27,030 nucleotides of DNA from the NCBI GenBank assembly GCA_017475875.1, contig JAFVET010000054.1, positions 1-27,030 on the forward strand, in the 5' to 3' direction. The notes under the pieces are model-generated. The model did no database searches and was not told the origin of the DNA. It saw only the letters and a list, made by a program, of their open reading frames with translations. A program made the translations under genes and the position numbers. Shown here in pieces: positions 15,175 through 25,884 of this stretch. Position 1 is the first letter of the stretch. Each line of letters begins with the position of its first letter. The stretch is from Candidatus Methanomethylophilaceae archaeon (GTDB lineage Archaea; Thermoplasmatota; Thermoplasmata; Methanomassiliicoccales; Methanomethylophilaceae).

Positions 15175-15592
15175 TTTCCCATCCGTCCGGAAAGATCGAG
15201 CCATCGGATCCGCTCGACAGATGCGTTCCATCACGTTTTGGGTGATGATGAATCCGTGATATCCTGGCCGAACTCATCAGACTGCACAGAGTTGAGACCA
15301 CGGATCTGTACTGTAAGATGCCAATGTCGATCGCGACCACATGTCGGGAATGTAGGCGTAAACGGGAAGCAAGTCTGTGTGGGGAGAGGTTCAGGCATCG
15401 CAAAAGCGTACATTTCTAAGGGGATGTAGGTCGAACCCCTATCGCGAGTCATCGGCCTCAGAGATCTTTGCCCTTGATACAGACAGAGGGCGAATCCGTG
15501 TCGGCCGATCAGATAACGAGTTATCGACAGGCATCGGTCAGACCTCGGCCAAGTCCTTAAATCGTTGTTGGCAATCCTGAGTATCGATTGAG
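15175..15592. other. 418-nt stretch without a recognisable gene
   Basis: No reading frame here is convincing and no known RNA family is recognised. It contains a CATCAC/GTGATG stem with a T-rich loop (15229-15247), possibly the end of the Rpn transcript, and an AGGGG/CCCCT stem (about 15418-15440). The purM promoter is at its right end. It may be decayed accessory DNA. Confidence 0.4.
15556..15563 (+). promoter_or_regulatory. TATA box of purM
   Basis: CTTAAATC is centred about 33 nt before the purM ATG, predicting a leader of only a few nucleotides. No SD precedes the ATG. Confidence 0.5.
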
Positions 15593-16609
15593 ATGAGCGG
15601 GTGGACCTACGACAGATCCGGCGTGAACATTGACCAGAAATCCAGTGCGATCAAGGCTCTGGTCGACGAGATAGGGTACCGCAGGACAGGAATCGGGCAG
15701 GCAGTCCGCATGTCCGGTTTGTTCGCCAGTCTCATAGACTTCGGAGACAGGTACATCACCCTGGCGACGGACGGCGTGGGTTCCAAACTCCTCATCGCAG
15801 AGGCGTTGGACAAATGGGACACGGTCGGCATCGACTGCATCGCCATGAACGTCAACGACACCATCTGCGTCAACGCCGAGCCCGTCTCTTTCGTGGATTA
15901 CATAGCGATAGACCATCCTGACGAGAAGGTGACGAAAGAAGTCGGCAAAGGTCTCATGAAAGGGGCCGAGATGTCCGACATGGAGATCGTTGGAGGGGAG
16001 ATCGCGGTCCTTCCGGAGATCGTCAACGGACTCGACCTTTCCGGGACGTGCATGGGATACGTCGCGAAAGACAGGATCATCACAGGCGACGCCTGCCGGG
16101 AGGGCGACCTTATCATCGGACTCAAATCGTCGGGAATACACTCCAACGGTCTGACCCTGGCCAGGAAGATCGTCGAGGCGAACGAGATCGGGTTGAAGGA
16201 CCATGTCTCGGGTCTTTCCAAGACTATCGGCGAGGAGCTGCTCACACCCACCGAGATCTACGTCAAGCAGGTCCTTTCGATAACCTCGACCCATACGGTC
16301 CACGGTCTCGTGGACATCACCGGTGGCGGTCTGAGGAACATCCTCCGCATGAGGAAGGGCCTGAGGTACGTCATAAGCGACCCGATTGAGCCCGCACCCG
16401 TGTTCAACGTCCTGCAGGAGCTCGGGCAGGTCGAGCGCAGGGAGATGTACCAGACGCTCAACATGAGCATGGGTTTCACCATCATCGCACCTCCGGAGGA
16501 CGCCGAAGCGATAGTGTCCGAGAACCGCAACGCGTACCTCGTCGGAAGGGTGGAGAAGGGCGACGGAGTCCTTCTGGAGCAGGGGAACATCCTGTACGAC
16601 CATTACTGA
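15593..16609 (+). CDS. purM: Phosphoribosylformylglycinamidine cyclo-ligase (AIR synthetase)
   Basis: Cytosolic enzyme of de novo purine synthesis: ATP-dependent ring closure of FGAM to 5-aminoimidazole ribotide. 338 aa, the usual length. Conserved elements in order are the N-terminal YDRSGVNIDQK, LATDGVGSKLLIAE (ATP/Mg loop), GIDCIAMNVNDTICVNAEPV, the GGEIA motif, GLKSSGIHSNGLTLAR and DITGGGLRNILR. It is a single gene with its own promoter in this window. The last seven bases overlap the convergent DUF531 gene, sharing bases between the two stop codons. Confidence 0.96.
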   Translation: MSGWTYDRSGVNIDQKSSAIKALVDEIGYRRTGIGQAVRMSGLFASLIDFGDRYITLATDGVGSKLLIAEALDKWDTVGIDCIAMNVNDTICVNAEPVSFVDYIAIDHPDEKVTKEVGKGLMKGAEMSDMEIVGGEIAVLPEIVNGLDLSGTCMGYVAKDRIITGDACREGDLIIGLKSSGIHSNGLTLARKIVEANEIGLKDHVSGLSKTIGEELLTPTEIYVKQVLSITSTHTVHGLVDITGGGLRNILRMRKGLRYVISDPIEPAPVFNVLQELGQVERREMYQTLNMSMGFTIIAPPEDAEAIVSENRNAYLVGRVEKGDGVLLEQGNILYDHY

Positions 16610-17142
16610 CCGAGTCTGGCGTACAAGGCGCCGCACACCGCGCCCAGGGCCGTGCAGGTCTCGAGGGAGAAACCGCCAGGTGTTATGTCGATGGCGTGGC
16701 GCGGTATCGACATCACGTTCTTGGGGACCCCGTGCGGGCCGATCCCGAAGACGAGGAGGACGCTCTGACCATGTGATATCATGTCGGTCAGCTGGTCCAG
16801 GGTGATCTTCTTCGACGGATCTGGTTTGCATGTGGTGAGAACAGGTTCCCCGAGCTGCGGCGGGAAACCCTTCGAGGGGTACGGGAACTTCATGAACCTC
16901 CCCCTTTCCGCCAGTTCCATGAAATATCCGCCGTGGGCACCTATGCTGGTGGTCCCGGCGATCCATTCCGCCACCTCGACAGGGGTGCGGGTCTCCTCCG
17001 GGATGGGGAACCCGAACAGCGCAAGGTTCATGTCGAACGCCATGGCGAGGTCCCCCGCACGGGCAATGGTCCTGCGGTGGGGTTCCCTGAAGTTCTGGTC
17101 GTACGAGTTGTAAAGGCCTATGGTCACGCGTCCTCTTCCCAT
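16603..17142 (-). CDS. DUF531 family archaeal protein (probable SPOUT-like RNA methyltransferase)
   Basis: A 179-aa archaeal protein matching the DUF531 type. The N-terminal half reads VTIGLYNSYDQNFREPHRRTIARAGDLAMAFDMNLALFGFP, split here by sense as a Rossmann-like strand-helix start followed by a helix. The C-terminal LLVFGIGPHGVPKNV and DITPGGFSLETCTALGAVCGALY have the glycine-rich loop plus long helix arrangement of SPOUT methyltransferase knots. An RNA-modifying role is plausible but not established. The gene follows a 51-aa small protein by four nucleotides and lies downstream of tRNA-Phe, all on the minus strand. Its stop codon overlaps the convergent purM stop region. Confidence 0.7.
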   Translation of the reverse strand: MGRGRVTIGLYNSYDQNFREPHRRTIARAGDLAMAFDMNLALFGFPIPEETRTPVEVAEWIAGTTSIGAHGGYFMELAERGRFMKFPYPSKGFPPQLGEPVLTTCKPDPSKKITLDQLTDMISHGQSVLLVFGIGPHGVPKNVMSIPRHAIDITPGGFSLETCTALGAVCGALYARLGQ

Positions 17143-17146
17143 GGTG

Positions 17147-17302
17147 TCATTCCCTCTTGCGGCCGACGATCGAGTAGGTGTCGCCGTCCATGAATATCTC
17201 GTAATCGGGGTTCTCCTTCTGCAGACGGGCCATCTCCTCCATGACCTCGCCCAGGGTGAGGTCGCAGGTGGCGAGGTCTATGAAGATCTTCTCCTGGGGC
17301 AA
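17147..17302 (-). CDS. Small 51-aa protein with TTG start, in operon with DUF531
   Basis: A gene short enough to be missed by ORF callers. It starts at TTG 17302, six nucleotides after an in-frame TGA, with a well-placed Shine-Dalgarno GAGGT about 7 nt upstream. It ends in TGA four nucleotides before the DUF531 ATG. The predicted protein is acidic and soluble: beta-strand KIFIDLATCDLTLG, helix EVMEEMARLQKENP, then strand YEIFMDGDTYSIVGRKRE. That gives a compact beta-alpha-beta-beta pattern with a single cysteine. I do not recognise the family. The SD, the codon pattern (G/C in third positions) and the tight spacing to a conserved gene support it as real; a role with the DUF531 protein is inferred from the coupling. 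Confidence 0.7.
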   Translation of the reverse strand: MPQEKIFIDLATCDLTLGEVMEEMARLQKENPDYEIFMDGDTYSIVGRKRE

Positions 17303-17335
17303 GAATCATACCTCGGAAGGAAGAAAAGGGGGGAA

Positions 17336-17411
17336 TGGTGCCGTGAGCCGGGCTTGAACCAGCGACTTCAAGATCTTCAGTCTTGCACTCTCCCAACTGA
17401 GTTACCACGGC
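17336..17411 (-). tRNA. tRNA-Phe (anticodon GAA) with encoded CCA
   Basis: Minus-strand cloverleaf: acceptor GCCGTGG/TCACGGC (one G-T pair), D arm ACTC/GAGT, anticodon arm CAAGA-CTGAAGA-TCTTG with anticodon GAA, T arm GCTGG-TTCAAGC-CCGGC, discriminator A. Unlike tRNA-Gly in this window, the 3' CCA is encoded (17336-17338). A pyrimidine-rich stretch after it (CCCCCCTTTTCTTCC) may end transcription. Confidence 0.95.
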
Positions 17412-17436
17412 GTGAATTCCCCCTAAGTCCATCTCC

Positions 17437-17444
17437 ATTATAAA
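17437..17444 (-). promoter_or_regulatory. TATA box of tRNA-Phe
   Basis: TTTATAAT on the minus strand, immediately after the gyrA stop codon, predicts initiation near 17414, two or three nucleotides before the mature tRNA 5' end. Confidence 0.6.
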
Positions 17445-17446
17445 CC

Positions 17447-22200
<4,754 letters not shown>

Positions 22201-22262
22201 GACTGCGTGTGTATCCCTGAAATGAAGTGGGTCGACCAGGCTTCCATAAATGATTACATAAA

Positions 22263-22293
22263 TTTGCCAATTGTAAAATTTACAAACGGCAAA
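22263..22293. repeat. Imperfect 31-nt inverted repeat before the DUF234 ATPase gene
   Basis: TTTGCCAATTGTAAA and TTTACAAACGGCAAA match as inverted repeats in 13 of 15 positions around a single A. The right arm runs into the TATA-like AAAATATC of the ATPase promoter, so it is placed as an operator, although a leftover element end is also possible. Confidence 0.5.
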
Positions 22294-22299
22294 ATATCT
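22290..22299 (+). promoter_or_regulatory. TATA box for the DUF234 ATPase gene
   Basis: CAAAATATCT is centred about 23-25 nt before the ATG at 22318. A second A/T block (GATATATCC, 22302-22310) lies too close to serve. No SD is present, so a leaderless mRNA is likely. Confidence 0.4.
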
Positions 22300-22317
22300 C
22301 CGATATATCCTTTTACC

Positions 22318-23730
22318 ATGATCGGACGGAAGGCAGAGCTCAGGGAGTTGGAAGACCGCTATTCGAGCGGAAAATTCGAGATGATCACCGTGTACGGCAG
22401 GAGACGTGTCGGAAAGACGACCCTCTTGAAGGAATTCATCAAAGGTCGCAGAGGTGTATACTTCTCGGCTACGAGAGGTTCCTTGGAGTCGAACATCTCC
22501 AGCCTGGCCTCCAAGGTTCTCGGAACCTCGGCACCGACATCCATGTCTCCGGAGGATCTCCTCGGCGAGGTCGGGAGGCTTTCGTCCGATGAACGGTATG
22601 TACTGATAATAGACGAGTATCCGAACCTGTTGCGGAGGGACGACCGTTTCTCCGACATCCTGCAGGAGTTCATAGACGACATCGAACACGGTTCCAAGCT
22701 GTTCCTGATCCTCTGCGGTTCTTCAATCAGCATTATGAAGCATCAGGTCCTCTCTTCAGCGAGCCCGATATACGGCAGGAGGACCGGTCAGTTGGAGGTC
22801 CTCCCCATGGATATATGGGACTCCATGGAGTTTCTGGACGGTTTCGACCGCGAGGACATGCTGCGGATATACGGGATGGTCGGAGGGATCCCGCTCTACC
22901 TGGGCATGTTCGACCCCCGGGAATCATTGGAGCGGAACGTCCGCAGGCTGTTCTTCCAGGAGAGCTCTTTCTTCAGGAACGAGCACGAGTTCGTGTTGAT
23001 CGAGGAGTTCGACAATCCGTTCACGTACTACACCGTGCTCGAGGCGATGGCGCGGGGCCGTACCAGGGTTTCGGAGATAGCGTCGTACTGTTCCCTGGAC
23101 GATTCTACGGTCCACAAGCATCTCAAGGCCCTTCTGGCGACGCAGTTCGTCGAAAAGGTGGCCCCGGTGGACAACCCCAGAGGGAAGAACGTCGTCTATC
23201 GGATATCGGACCCTTTCCTCGAGTTCCAGTTCGGGAGGATCCTCCCCGTGGCGGATTACTACGATCCAGACGACCCCCAGGCGACGGTAGGTCAGGTGAT
23301 GGCGGGTCTGGAGAATGACATGGGACGCGTCTTCGAGGTGATATGCGGTCAGCACCTGGTGCGTACCCACAGGGGCAGGCTGGGGCGCTGGTGGGGTTCC
23401 GACCCCGTCGCCCATACCCAGGAGGAGATAGATCTGGTACTCACCAAGGTCATGGACGGCAGGACCGTGGGATGGTTTGCAGAATGCAAGTTCAAAAGCG
23501 TTCCTACCGGCACGGACGTCCTGGAGAAGTTGAGGCACAGGGCATCCCTCGTCAGCGGCTTCGACGAGACCCGGCTCGTCCTCTACTCCAAATCCGGGTT
23601 TACGGGAGGGTTGACCGGAGATCCGACGGTGGAACTGTACGGTCTCGACGACGTGTTGCGCCGTCGACGGGCGGGGGAAGCCACGCCAGGATACGGGTAT
23701 CGGATCTGGACTTCAACTGTCATCGTGTGA
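22318..23730 (+). CDS. Archaeal AAA ATPase with DUF234 nuclease-like C-terminus
   Basis: A 470-aa protein of the archaeal ATPase (PF01637)/DUF234 type, widespread and uncharacterised in archaea. Order of domains: a P-loop ATPase with Walker A GRRRVGKTT (27-35) and Walker B LIIDEYP (96-102), a sensor strand FLILCGSS, a winged-helix segment around RTRVSEIASYCSLDDSTVHKHL, and a C-terminal PD-(D/E)XK-like core with EEIDLVL (Asp372) and WFAECKF (Glu389, Lys391). All key motifs are intact. The start at 22318 fits the family N-terminus MIGRKAEL; the ORF opens in-frame upstream at 22207, but that extension is unrelated to the family. The gene sits between two gene remnants, consistent with an accessory or mobile module. 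Proposed role: nucleic-acid-linked ATPase, possibly defence or toxin-like. Confidence 0.8.
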   Translation: MIGRKAELRELEDRYSSGKFEMITVYGRRRVGKTTLLKEFIKGRRGVYFSATRGSLESNISSLASKVLGTSAPTSMSPEDLLGEVGRLSSDERYVLIIDEYPNLLRRDDRFSDILQEFIDDIEHGSKLFLILCGSSISIMKHQVLSSASPIYGRRTGQLEVLPMDIWDSMEFLDGFDREDMLRIYGMVGGIPLYLGMFDPRESLERNVRRLFFQESSFFRNEHEFVLIEEFDNPFTYYTVLEAMARGRTRVSEIASYCSLDDSTVHKHLKALLATQFVEKVAPVDNPRGKNVVYRISDPFLEFQFGRILPVADYYDPDDPQATVGQVMAGLENDMGRVFEVICGQHLVRTHRGRLGRWWGSDPVAHTQEEIDLVLTKVMDGRTVGWFAECKFKSVPTGTDVLEKLRHRASLVSGFDETRLVLYSKSGFTGGLTGDPTVELYGLDDVLRRRRAGEATPGYGYRIWTSTVIV

Positions 23731-23880
23731 TCACGGGCGATTCCTCGCCCTCCTGTACCTTGTGGCGGGGCCCGACCCGACTTTCTCTATCTTCCCTTCC
23801 CTCAACAGTCTCCCCAGGACGTTGGCGACCATGGATTCCTCGACGATACGGCATATGCGGTGCCCGATAATCCCGGATAG
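23731..23880 (-). pseudogene. Winged-helix C-terminal remnant
   Basis: The minus-strand frame ending at 23731 encodes HRICRIVEESMVANVLGRL then LREGKIEKVGSGPATRYRRA, the classic last helices and wing of a winged-helix domain as found at the C-terminus of AlbA-like ATP-binding or Fic-type proteins. No start codon with an SD precedes it, and the residues before it (in a frame opening at 23976) do not look like protein. It is probably the tail of a lost gene. Its stop abuts the ATPase stop with no gap. Confidence 0.45.
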
Positions 23881-23979
23881 GGCGATGTTATGCAAAATCA
23901 GGACACAACTCCCTATTTCGCATGAAATAATTGTAAATTTTTGATAAATCGGACGCTGTTTTGTATACAATTCCAAAAA

Positions 23980-24615
23980 TCAGCGGATTCTGACCGCTTC
24001 GCCCGCTATCCTCGCGGCCAGCGATTCCGCATCCACGGCCGCCGTGAACTCCGCCATCTTTGCGGGATCGGCATCGGTCACCGCCTTCGACGGGACTATG
24101 GTGCAACCTTTTGCGGGGCGGATGGAGATCTCGTAGGTCCCGATCCTCTTCGCGACGTCCATTATCTCCAACTTGTCCAGACCGATGAGCGGCCTCAGTA
24201 TGGGGAATCCGAGGTCGAAGCACTCCCCCTTGATGTTGCGGAGTGTCTGCGAAGCCACCTGCCCCAGGGAGTCACCCATGACGATGGCCGACGCACCAAG
24301 CTTCTCGGCGAGGTTGCGGGCGGTCTTCTGCATCAGCCTCTTGCACATGACGCACTGGTAGTTGGACGCGCACTTCTCGTGGATGATGCCTTGGGATATC
24401 CCGTGCGGCGCAGAATACAGGGGGAACTCCCTCCCGGTGTACTCCTCGAGCCGTTCGGCTATCGCCTTCACGTTCTCGAGGGACCTCCCGTCGGAGTACG
24501 GGGAGTTGTCCATGTGCAGGAGTATGACCTGCGCCCCGCGCTCCGACATCAGGTAGGAGGCAACCGGCGAGTCTATCCCGCCGGAGACCAGGGACACGAC
24601 CTTCGTGTCACTCAA
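23980..24615 (-). CDS. thiI: ThiI-like PP-loop sulfurtransferase domain protein (no THUMP)
   Basis: A 211-aa PP-loop (adenine nucleotide alpha-hydrolase) protein matching the catalytic part of ThiI, which adenylates U8 of tRNA for 4-thiouridine synthesis. Motifs: SGGIDSPVASYLM (11-23), CVMCKRLM with the CxxC pair (Cys88, Cys91), IVMGDSLGQVASQT (111-124) and GCTIVPSK (Cys171). Methanogen ThiI enzymes use CxxC plus a further Cys for an iron-sulfur cluster, and that set is present. The N-terminal ferredoxin-like and THUMP domains of full-length ThiI (about 170 residues) are absent. The start is TTG 24615, overlapping the csl4 stop by 8 nt, with GGAGATG upstream as SD. It is the third gene of the operon. 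Another PP-loop function is possible. Confidence 0.75.
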   Translation of the reverse strand: MSDTKVVSLVSGGIDSPVASYLMSERGAQVILLHMDNSPYSDGRSLENVKAIAERLEEYTGREFPLYSAPHGISQGIIHEKCASNYQCVMCKRLMQKTARNLAEKLGASAIVMGDSLGQVASQTLRNIKGECFDLGFPILRPLIGLDKLEIMDVAKRIGTYEISIRPAKGCTIVPSKAVTDADPAKMAEFTAAVDAESLAARIAGEAVRIR

Positions 24616-25177
24616 CGATTACATCTCCATAGTCGTCCGCGAGCTTCCTCGGCGTGGCGAACCTGCACTTGGGGCAGAACAGGCCGGTGCCCTTCTTGTC
24701 GCGGACAAGTTCGGTCTTGCACTTGAAGCACAGGCAGCGTATGGCACCGAGGTGCTGGTCCTTGGTGGTGAGCTGGAGGGACGGCTTGACCGCCGTGACC
24801 CTCGCCCTGATGTAGTCGCCTTTGCGGAGCTCCTTGGAGACGTCGTCCGTGTACTCGGGGGAGATCTTGGACACGTGGATGGTAGCGTAGGTCTCTCCGC
24901 CGAGCGCCCTCGTGGTGCCCTGCTTGCCGACCACGTCGGCAGTGGCCATGGTGCTCCTGACATCGGCTATCACTGCGTAGACTATGTCGCCCACCGCCAA
25001 CACGTTCGGCGGGTTCGGCGATATGACGCGGACGATGCATTCCTCCTCGTCCGTCTCCACCTTTCCGATCTGCGATGCGTATATGACCCCGTCCTTGGAG
25101 AAGGTGCCTTCGGCCCCGAGGTATTCCTCCTCGATTGCGACCTCCTCACCCGGGAAAACCAGTTCCGATCCTGACAT
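24608..25177 (-). CDS. csl4: Exosome complex RNA-binding subunit Csl4
   Basis: RNA-binding cap protein of the archaeal exosome, which with Rrp41/Rrp42 degrades and tails RNA 3' ends. 189 aa: an N-terminal domain with VFPGEEVAIEEEYLGAEGTF (given by its ends), a central S1 domain (about 60-140, VGDIVYAVIADVRSTMA ... KGDYIRARVTAV) and a C-terminal zinc ribbon (Cys150 and Cys153 in CFKC, Cys168 and Cys171 in CPKC). The ATG at 25177 is preferred over the in-frame GTG at 25186: GGTGAT, a perfect match to the archaeal anti-SD, sits four nucleotides before it and overlaps the upstream stop codon. Linkage with a methyltransferase gene is a recurring archaeal arrangement. Confidence 0.93.
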   Translation of the reverse strand: MSGSELVFPGEEVAIEEEYLGAEGTFSKDGVIYASQIGKVETDEEECIVRVISPNPPNVLAVGDIVYAVIADVRSTMATADVVGKQGTTRALGGETYATIHVSKISPEYTDDVSKELRKGDYIRARVTAVKPSLQLTTKDQHLGAIRCLCFKCKTELVRDKKGTGLFCPKCRFATPRKLADDYGDVIVE

Positions 25178-25182
25178 TGAAA

Positions 25183-25776
25183 TCACCGTATGTTGACGAC
25201 TGCGACGTCAACCGCCTTGTTCGTCCTGCTATGGAACGCGAATGTATGTGGAATCACGTATTTGTAAGTGGCACATACCTTCGCGGTCCTGCCGTGCCTT
25301 TCCGCGAACCCCAACACGAAATCCACGCTGTTGGCCATGTGTATCGAGTACACGCATTCGGACATTTCCATCGCCTTCTCCAGGAAGGGACGGTCCGCGT
25401 TGCGGGTCTGACATCCGAAAGGCGGGTTCATGACGACGGTGTCCGCACCGTCGTCGACCGCATGGACGTCGCACTCCACGAACTCGGGAGATACCCCGAG
25501 GAGCTCCGCGTTGGACCTCGCGACCGCCAACGCCTCTTTGGATACGTCGTAGCCCACCGCCATGCCCGCGCCCATCAGGAGTGCACCGATGGCGAACATG
25601 CCGGTCCCACAGCCGAGGTCGATGACCTTGAGACCTTCGACGTCACCGGCGGACCACGCGGAGAATAGGATGTCCGCGGCCATCGAGGCCGGCGTCATGT
25701 ACTGTTCTAGGGAAGGATCAGGAGATTCGAAACCGCGCACCTTCTGCAGCGCCATCTCCAACTCCCTCTTCCGCAT
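25183..25776 (-). CDS. METTL5-like N6-adenine rRNA methyltransferase
   Basis: Class I SAM-dependent methyltransferase of 197 aa. Motif I is VIDLGCGTGMFAIGA (51-65). Motif IV is VVMNPPFGCQTRNADRPFL (114-132), with the NPPF signature of N6-adenine methyltransferases. The N-terminal LEQYMTPASMAADILF and the C-terminal KVCATYKYVIPHTFAFH are typical of METTL5 and its archaeal homologues, which make m6A in small-subunit rRNA. It is the first gene of methyltransferase-csl4-thiI on the minus strand. A TATA-like GATAAG near 25797-25804 lies about 25 nt before the ATG, with no SD. The substrate site is inferred from family, not visible here. Confidence 0.85.
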   Translation of the reverse strand: MRKRELEMALQKVRGFESPDPSLEQYMTPASMAADILFSAWSAGDVEGLKVIDLGCGTGMFAIGALLMGAGMAVGYDVSKEALAVARSNAELLGVSPEFVECDVHAVDDGADTVVMNPPFGCQTRNADRPFLEKAMEMSECVYSIHMANSVDFVLGFAERHGRTAKVCATYKYVIPHTFAFHSRTNKAVDVAVVNIR

Positions 25777-25820
25777 GAGGGCGGGATGCGGTACTGGTTC
25801 TTATCGGTGGCGGATTCGTC

Positions 25821-25836
25821 AGACGTGGCAACGTCT
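25821..25836. repeat. Short inverted repeat between divergent promoters
   Basis: AGACGT and ACGTCT flank GGCA in the middle of the 108-nt spacer between the methyltransferase operon and the AAA-ATPase_like gene. It could be an operator; its length is near what chance gives. Confidence 0.25.
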
Positions 25837-25853
25837 CACGCGTCGGACGGTAT

Positions 25854-25863
25854 CGTTATCAAA
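25854..25863 (+). promoter_or_regulatory. TATA-like element for the AAA-ATPase_like gene
   Basis: CGTTATCAAA is centred about 27 nt before the ATG at 25885, with no SD downstream. Confidence 0.4.
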
Positions 25864-25884
25864 CCCAGGACCTTTTCAGACATC

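Noticed and set aside
15418..15440. T-arm-like stem (GGTCGAACCCC) as a degenerate tRNA
   Set aside because: No matching acceptor, D or anticodon arm is found around it and the loop length is wrong.
17327..17423. GGGGGAAT/ATTCCCCC inverted repeat flanking tRNA-Phe as a processing stem
   Set aside because: The predicted transcription start (about 17414) lies inside the tRNA-proximal end, so the 5' arm is probably promoter DNA and not in the transcript.
23961..23970. TTGTATACAA palindrome downstream of the ThiI-like gene
   Set aside because: A 10-nt palindrome in an A/T-rich spacer is expected by chance, and no promoter of a sound gene is adjacent.
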